Part shown: in pieces, positions 13,917 to 21,108 of the stretch
How the letters are laid out: each line of letters begins with the position of its first letter
How positions within the stretch are numbered: position 1 is the stretch's first letter
From: Eimeria necatrix
Taxonomy: Eukaryota > Apicomplexa > Conoidasida > Eucoccidiorida > Eimeriidae
Assembly: GCF_000499385.1 (NCBI RefSeq)
Contig: NW_013654448.1
Span: 1 to 21,108 of the forward strand
DNA: 21,108 bases
Direction of reading: 5' to 3'
Program-made: the position numbers and the translations under genes
The notes under the pieces: model-generated
What the model was told of the DNA's origin: nothing
What the model saw: the letters and a program-made list of their open reading frames with translations, nothing else
Databases searched by the model: none

Positions 13917-14570
13917 GTAGGCCTTGTTGGGCCACTACTCGCTATTTTATTTCATATGCTGTGGAATTGGATCCGGTAATTTCCCACTGAGCGAACAATA
14001 GATTGTAAGAGGCATCTACGAAACCTTCAGGCGCTGCGAAATTAAAGAGCAGCGGAGAGGAACGCAGCATGAGTAGGGTTGTACGAACTATAGTATCAAT
14101 GAGCGTGCTCGCAGGCACCGATGTGGGAATTCCGTTGAACCTTGGAACCGCACCACCGATGGAGTTCAGCCATTAGTCACAGGGCTAGGAAGGGGAAATC
14201 TGCTCATATTGCAGTAGTGCTGCTTAGTTGAGATTCTTTCGGGGTAGGCCTTGTTGGGCCACTACTCGCTATTTTATTTCATATGCTGTGGAATTGGATC
14301 CGGTAATTTCCCACTGAGCGAACAATAGATTGTAAGAGGCATCTACGAAACCTTCAGGCGCTGCGAAATTAAAGAGCAGCGGAGAGGAACGCAGCATGAG
14401 TAGGGTTGTACGAACTATAGTATCAATGAGCGTGCTCGCAGGCACCGATGTGGGAATTCCGTTGAACCTTGGAACCGCACCACCGATGGAGTTCAGCCAT
14501 TAGTCACAGGGCTAGGAAGGGGAAATCTGCTCATATTGCAGTAGTGCTGCTTAGTTGAGATTCTTTCGGG
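13917..14570. repeat. Tandem duplication, two 327-bp units
   Basis: Unit 1 is 13917-14243 and unit 2 is 14244-14570. They appear identical by eye over the full 327 bp (GTAGGCCTTGTTGGG to TTCTTTCGGG). No long open frame runs through either unit. It is either a very recent duplication or an assembly artefact. Confidence 0.93.
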
Positions 14571-16669
14571 TTTCTTTAGCTCCTGTTTACGATAAAAATA
14601 ACAAGTGGTTTTTTGAGCGACCAATCCGTGGCTTGCCTTCACATGAAGCGTTTTGCTAACGATGCCCGCAACTACGTGGCAGATTTAGTGGGTGCAGAGG
14701 CTCCCTGATTTTATGTGCCACTAAGCGCATCCTCCACGGCCTCACTTCTAACGTACGCCGACAGTGAGGTAATTTGCCTTTTTAGTTCTTTTTCGTTTAT
14801 GCCATAATTTGGGCACTTTGTCTGCACTGCGTTGTAGCTCTTCGCGAACAGATACACTCCATACGCTATTTCTCAGGAAAGTCGTGAACTGCTTTTCTGT
14901 CTCATCACTGCACTACTGCTGGGAGCGAAACAGATAATTAGGCAGTGGGCAACAAAAGGAATTATCTCTATCGTATTGGTATAGGACAAGCAGCAGCCGC
15001 TTGCGCTCCGTGAAGGGAATCGATATGCTGCAGAGAAGTGAAAGTCTCTCTAGCTGACTTTTTTTACAGTTCCCAAATTTCAAGCCAATGCCTAGAGGCG
15101 TTACAGCGGTTTTTGTTTAAATTTTGTTAGGCTTTGAAAGCACCTCCATGATACTAGCAACTATACACCACCGCTAGTTACAAGCAAGGACATCGCATTC
15201 CTGTACATACTAGTGAAGAAACGAGATCTCACAGGAAAACTAGCGATGATTGTCATTATGAGGATTCATTTTCTTAAGGTGCACTCAAGTGTTGTTATTT
15301 TCTGCCGAAAGGCTCCGTTCAGTACAGTCGCCACTCTGCCCCAAAAGTATGAATTATTGAAGTTATATTCCGCTCTGAGACTAGTTACAATTTTTCTCAA
15401 TTATAAACAAGTTTGAATTTAATACAACGGCGATACACTAGTAGAGTGCTAAACCGCAATCCTACACTGGTTTATTTTTATTGATCAAATGGAATTTTGC
15501 TAGCCTTTCTTCCCGGAGGGAGGTGAGTTTGCAGCATTATGAAACGAGACACTCGCCACGAAAACTGGCATCCCTAACTGCTGCATGTGCTTTCCAGCCA
15601 TTTCATGAGGGACATAACGGTGGGATTCTTCACGGTGTTACATTCGCAGTAATGATGCACTGGAATACGAGTGGGGCAACTGGCAACGTTTACCCAGAGC
15701 TCACTGGCTGTACGTTTTGTGCGTTTGAAATGAAAATTCCCACGTGATTCGCCCTTCTAAATATCTTGGTTTGCGCGAATATTGCTAGAATCAGTACTGG
15801 CTGTAAACTGTGTCACTTGGTCCAAGTTAGTTTGTTGGCTCGCCGCTCTCACCATAAAGCCTGTAGCCCATTGTAAAACTTCACCTAATGACCCTTCACC
15901 TGACCCAATCCTCATCCCTTTGCTTGATGGTGCGTGCCGAAGCAGCGCAAGCATGCTGAAAACGCTGAAAATGCCACCCAAAGGACAAGGTCCTGAAGGA
16001 CAACCTGCCGATTTCCGTTATGAATTCCAGCTTACTGCATTCGTTCTGAACTGAAAAATTTATTAGATATTGTGGCGCTGTTGGGAAGCTAACGACAACG
16101 CACGACCGCTGAAATCAAAGACTTGACGAGGACACGCTGTGATTTCAGCACGTCATTGAGTACCCCTGTAGCTAGAAGACAGAGTGACGTATATCAGAGG
16201 AGTGCAGATATTTTTCTTCACCAACAGCATTCTTGGAATGTCCTAGTGATCTGCATGACGGAGAATTCTCAATAAGTGTTATGCGCAGATATTACAATAG
16301 GGCTTGCTGGTGATCGTGAGGGTAGCCAGCCGATGAACAATAAGAGCTTAACATGCTGAACAAGAGCAGAAGCTTCATACTAGTCACGAAGTAAGGCAAT
16401 ATATCAGAAAAACGGCATGTGTAAACTAGAACTGTCTGTGATCACCCTAAGACTCGGGCTGGCGATAACGGCGGCGCCTGTAGTGAACAGCTGGCCTACA
16501 CTGTTACTGCGTATGGTCCCTGGGCTAGTCTGAGTAAGTGCACACTCTGCATATACTATCTAAAATCCATGATTCTCGCCAACTACTACTGTATACCCTA
16601 AATAGCCATATACGACTGAGTTCATATTATTGAAAGGTAAGAAAAACCCAAAATAATAGAACTGACTGT

Positions 16670-16688
16670 TGACCCTCGCTGAGGGTCA
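16670..16688. repeat. Small perfect hairpin
   Basis: TGACCCTC-GCT-GAGGGTCA: an 8-bp perfect stem with a 3-nt loop, in sequence with no supported gene. Confidence 0.75.
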
Positions 16689-16865
16689 TTGCCTGAGTCA
16701 CGGCACCAACCTCGCATCCAGCCCCATACCCTGTGCTGGCGAGCGAGCACCCTATTCCCTTTTATGATTTTCTAATATCCAATGGTGCCTTATACCTTAA
16801 AATATTCTATATTATTCATGCCCTTTCGCGCTACTAAGCCTCGAGGGGTGGTGACGAAGGTCAAT

Positions 16866-16884
16866 TGTAGTGCCTGGCACTACA
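16866..16884. repeat. Short palindromic inverted repeat
   Basis: TGTAGTGCC-T-GGCACTACA: 9-bp perfect arms around one base. Not linked to any gene that I can support. Confidence 0.75.
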
Positions 16885-19800
16885 GCGCTGGTTGCACCGC
16901 CCCAACCGGATCAAAGAAGAGAAACCATGATTGGAGACCTTCTTGAGAGTTCTGTGGACAAACGCTAAGGATGAAGGTTTATTGATTAATTAGTATTGTT
17001 GAATGAGATATGAGACGAATGTAGAGTGTCTGTCACACGGGCGCACTATTCGTGCGTCACGCGGTAACGTAGTAGCAGCACAGAACGCTGTGCACTGCAA
17101 TAAGCTTCTTCATTTCGTAGGTCATGAAGTACATAATCTTCCTGTGAACTACTGCGCTCTTTTCTGCATAAATACAGCGAATACACTGTTCGGAATACAC
17201 TGTTCCTCATGAATCATTAGATTCAGTCATGCTTTGACATTTTATTCCTGTATTGTAATATGGAAAGGAATTTTTAGTAAAGTAGCAGCTACACAAAGAA
17301 AAATAAAGCTAGCCCAGCTTGATTGTAGCAGCTCCGTGCAAAACCAGGCTGCTTTCGTGCTGCTTCAGTGGTATTCGTTGAGTGCACTGAAGTCATGACT
17401 GCCACTTCTAAATTTTAAAATTGTATCTATGCTAACGAGCAGAAAAGTCTGTACCTTTGAAAAGGTCACGGACATTTACTTACTGGCTCAGCTTATATCA
17501 GGTCCGTCTGAAACTCGCTGACTTTCCAAGCGTCTCTGCCCTGGATTCGAGGCTTAACTACTTCTCCTGCCACATGCGGTGTAGTAGCCGTAGAACTGCG
17601 GTTTTCTCTGGACCTATTAAATCCGTTTTTTACGTACAAATAGACACCTTGAGGACGCTTGTATTTCTCTGAACTCAGAAAAGAAGCACACTCATGTTTT
17701 GCGGTGAAATTGCGCCTCATTATTGATCACACTGTGCGTGCACAATTGCCTTCTCTGCAACACCACATGCCTTCGGCTCGTATGAATAGTGAATGCATCG
17801 CTCACAGTAAGCAGCCCTGCGTTTGGAATGAAAATGCTTTCCTTCCTAAACTGAGTTGGGAGAACAAAACGTTGCTTCACAAAAGCTTTCAAGCAAGTGT
17901 CTACTCGGCTCAGTTTAAGTTCAATATACCAATAGAGTGTTTCTAATCAATGGAAACATTTTACATAGTCAATTCACCTGAGCATTGATCCCACACAAAG
18001 AGGATGAGTTGAAGGAGTTCCAAATTGCCCCTCAAAATAATGTGGAATAGGTTATCTTCATCTTCAGTTCACAAATTAGCGTTTACTTGGGGAAAAAGGG
18101 CGTCTACGAGCTGAACACTTTCTGCAGGCGCCCCATCCAGTATAACGTGTGTGTGTAACAGAACTGAAGTGTACCATGCATGAGGCCGTACAACGAAATA
18201 TTCGCCCGGTAGTTGTCCCTGCAGCTTGATACTTATTATCCAAGTGGAAAGCAGCAAAGGATACAGAGTTACAGCAAAATGCAAAAGAATGGGGCGATAA
18301 GCTGTGAATGATAAACGGCCCCAGAGCAAAAACCGTCCTGGAATGGGGGCAGAAGGCACATATGACAAGGTAAAGCCTGAAAAAGGTAAAATGCAAAGTG
18401 GAAAATATAGAGACACAGTGGTACTCCAGAGTAGCACGTTACAAGAGACGCTCATTGTTGGTAAAAGCAAGCGGCTTACATTGGCGAAGGGTAACATTCA
18501 ACAACGCCAAAACCAAAGAGCTGTTTTGCCAAGTTCAAGGATGGATAATGGCACCTCAGTAATTCAGAAGTGAAGCTCTAAAATGTACAGATAGAATATC
18601 ACCAATCAGGCAATTCACCGCAGACGCGATTGGTTACGTCCAAGTGTGCTAAGCGGCAGTGTACGGTCAGCAGCGGTTCTTGTTGCAAGAATGTTTTATT
18701 TGGACGCAGGGAGATTGAATAAGCGCACTGAGATTGTGTTATTTCCTCATCTATGCGGAAAACGTTGTCAAGCTTTCTTTTGCGTATGCATTGCAGCAGT
18801 GCATTCCTTCGTAGTCTTTCGCAGTTTGTACCTGTAGGCAGGTGGATAGTGGCGCCTCAGACTTTAGTCGGCGCAGGTCCTGGTGCTCACTTTCTTTTTG
18901 CTCATCAGCTCAAATCCTTTAGTAGAATTTTATTCCCCGCCTTATCGAAGAAACGGCAGTGTTCCTGGCTTGCTCTCATGAAGGCTGGACTCACAGTTCA
19001 GAGACAAGCTTTAGTACATTTTGCTAGTAATTAGAGTAAAAGTACTGCTTTCAGTGGCATAAAGGTGTGCAGAGAACGCTCGCCTTGCACACTCCGCCCC
19101 AAGGCAAGTCATGCATTTCGTCATGCAGACAGCCGCAGCCTATCCCTTGCAACAATCGATTCCACAATAGACACTAGCACCCAAAGCATTCCAATGTAAG
19201 CACTTGGGAAGATCTTGCTCCACAGACACATTTCCTGAAGAATTTTGCGTTGTCTAGAGCGGGGACATGCATGCGAGGGCAATCCGCTATCTCGCCACCA
19301 GTTTCTGCAACGCTTCAAGCCACTTATGCGTAGCTCCACAATTTTGCGTGTCATATTTCCTTGGTTGTCGGCAGCGTTGTGAAACTAAGGAACCTTCATT
19401 GTTTTGCATTTGAGCTAATCGGGGGTAGTTTCACAGCCGCATGTTCAACTGAACCAGATTCATCACTGGACTTCCGGATCTACAGGAGACTCTTGGACCT
19501 TAAAACCAAATATATATTTTTGTGTGTAGTTGACGATTTCACTGGCTCAATATCACTTCTTTAAACTGCTTCTCACGGATCTTCAATTTTATATATTCAA
19601 TGAAGCCCTTAATTTAACCACTCATATCCTTTTTGTAAAAAGGTTGTCTACTTCCGAAGCGTTAGACATGCGTGAGGCTAGATTTTACCTCTTTCTGGCC
19701 TTCTTTTTTGTCGGCACTTCGAATATAAAGTGATCTTAGTGACTTTATTTAAATATTTTCCTTTGCACATTCTGTACGAAAGTTGCAGGCGTATCCATTT

Positions 19801-20268
19801 CGGTTTCGTGTGCAGTTCCCGTTCCTGCGTCAAAGGGTATGCTTGAAGTGTCTTGATGCCGCCTCACAACACTACCTCCCTCATCGGCTCACTCACTTTA
19901 GCGCATTCTGTGGCTCAGACAGTGCGTATCCGCGCGTTGGAGGAAAAGCCGTAGGAGAGTATAGGAAGAATACAACTGTCCCCGGCACGTGCATAGGCTC
20001 CTGTTCTTATTGTTTGGCTGAAGGCTACTAAGAGGCAGGCACTCATTCAACTATCTTCAAGGAAGCCCCTTACATTGTCTAGCCAATGATAATGGGAGTG
20101 CTGGGCAGTGATCAAGTAATAGGACAGCCACCTACAAAATTCTCGAAGTCAAGCAACAAAAACCAGGGAGTTGTCCGAAATGCCAGATAGTAATTGATCA
20201 GAACGGCCCGCTCAAGCAGATCTCCTACATTTGCCGTGCATGCCAAAGCTCAACAGCCCCCGCAGGCA

Positions 20269-20762
20269 ATTGTAGTCGAATCATGAAGTAAAACTGAGGT
20301 GTGCTTTGTGACCGGTCAAGGACCAGAGTGAAAATACTTCGTTGAATGCACTGCATCAGCGTCTACTCAGTTCATAAGACTCAGCTCCGTTGTAGGACAG
20401 CAAAGCTCAGTTTCAACACATATCATTGCGAATAACTCTGAATATGCTAGTTAAGAAAAAACTCCTAACCCTAAGACTTTGGTAATGAGATTCAATGCAT
20501 CCAGCATGCTTCTCCATTGTAGTCGAATCATGAAGTAAAACTGAGGTGTGTTTTGTGACCGGTCAAGGACCAGAGTGAAAATACTTCGTTGAATGCACTG
20601 CATCAGCGTCTACTCAGTTCATAAGACTGAGCTCCGTTGTAGGACAGCAAAGCTCAGTTTCAACACATATCATTGCGAATAACTCTGAATATGCTAGTTA
20701 AGAAAAAACTCCTAACCCTAAGACTTTGGTAATGAGATTCAATGCATCCAGCATGCTTCTCC
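20269..20762. repeat. Tandem duplication, two 247-bp units
   Basis: Unit 1 is 20269-20515 and unit 2 is 20516-20762. At least two substitutions separate them (GTGTGCTTT versus GTGTGTTTT; AGACTCAGC versus AGACTGAGC). A degenerate start of a third unit (ATTCTGTCGAATCA, from 20763) follows. Each unit contains a lone CCTAACCCTAAG, which resembles apicomplexan telomere sequence but is not repeated. Confidence 0.92.
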
Positions 20763-21108
20763 ATTCTGTCGAATCAAAACCAGGCCTCCCAGTTTTCTTG
20801 CGTGTGAAAGCAATTACCGAATTAATAGTGCTTCATAGTTGCCAAAGCATATGCAGGAGATAGGGAAATAAACACCCTCAGGCAATATATCTTCCTTCGA
20901 AGATTTTACAGTATCTCAACATTACTTTATTATCAAATACGTATGGGGCTAGCCTCTTTTCGGTGCGTCACTTTAGTACAGCACTCTCATAGCAGCGATT
21001 ACACATCGAAGCGGGACGAATTCTGCAAATGCTCCAGATAATGCCTGCATGCGTTTTCAAGAAAACTGTCTTTCCGTAAACATCTAAACATCTTAGGAGC
21101 ACGCAATA
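20763..21108. other. Unannotated right end
   Basis: AT-rich unique sequence after the 247-bp duplication. No open frame, repeat array or RNA gene was recognised. Confidence 0.6.

Larger units (their letters stand above)
14571..20268. other. Gene-poor unique sequence
   Basis: No frame longer than about 95 codons stands out and none shows a recognisable domain, signal peptide or splice chain. The least implausible are 15481-15747 and 19783-20031 (the latter Cys-containing, preceded by TTGCAG at 19788 and ending CIGSCSYCLAEGY), but neither has partners that I can connect. No CAG arrays, tRNA or rRNA were seen. It contains small hairpins listed separately. Confidence 0.55.

Noticed and set aside
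17179..17210. Short direct repeat GAATACACTGTTC twice
   Set aside because: Two 13-bp copies only, with no associated structure. Not informative.
18069..18573. Overlapping frames on both strands (142 codons minus, 89 codons plus)
   Set aside because: Neither has a domain, signal or splice partner that I can recognise, and each could be a chance opening in unique sequence.
20459..20480. Telomere-like CCTAACCCTAAG
   Set aside because: A single unit per 247-bp copy, not an array. Too short to mark an interstitial telomere.

Overview
The window looks like nuclear DNA of a coccidian apicomplexan, most likely Eimeria. The grounds are intense in-frame and intronic CAG/CTG repetition (poly-Ala and poly-Gln runs), YGCATGCR-type motifs in long tracts, intron-dense genes with GT-AG junctions, and a secreted PAN/apple-domain gene of the kind known from Eimeria and related coccidia. 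No bacterial operons, ribosome binding sites, rRNA, tRNA or CRISPR arrays were seen. The species cannot be fixed from the sequence alone.

Layout. (1) Positions 1-446 are a degenerate 27-bp minisatellite. (2) Positions 530-9389 hold a + strand gene that I rebuilt as 16 exons whose intron phases all match. It encodes 1479 residues of charged, helical coiled coil and has no stop inside the chain. Its 5' end is probably outside the window, or the start is the ATG at 539. Its last, very short exon is probably at 9748-9777 or 9847-9870. Its introns carry a 60-62 bp minisatellite, a triplicated splice-acceptor block, a 93-bp alternating purine-pyrimidine tract, CAG/CAA arrays and an intronic hairpin. 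(3) Positions 9872-11257 show no convincing gene. (4) Positions 11258-13644 are a + strand secreted-protein gene of about four exons, all joined in phase 1. It has a signal peptide and three PAN/apple-like cysteine modules, and is a candidate microneme or surface adhesin. (5) Positions 13645-21108 are gene-poor. They contain a strong hairpin (13693-13763), a 327-bp tandem duplication that looks exact (13917-14570), small hairpins, and a 247-bp tandem duplication with at least two differences between copies (20269-20762).

The left ~3.5 kb is GC- and repeat-rich, and the rest is repeat-poor and more AT-rich. The change falls inside the large coiled-coil gene, and resembles the repeat-rich/repeat-poor segmentation described for Eimeria tenella chromosome 1. 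The two genes point the same way but show no functional link. One looks like a cytoskeletal or scaffold coiled coil, the other like a secretory-pathway adhesin. All exon models are from reading frames and splice consensus only, without transcript evidence.
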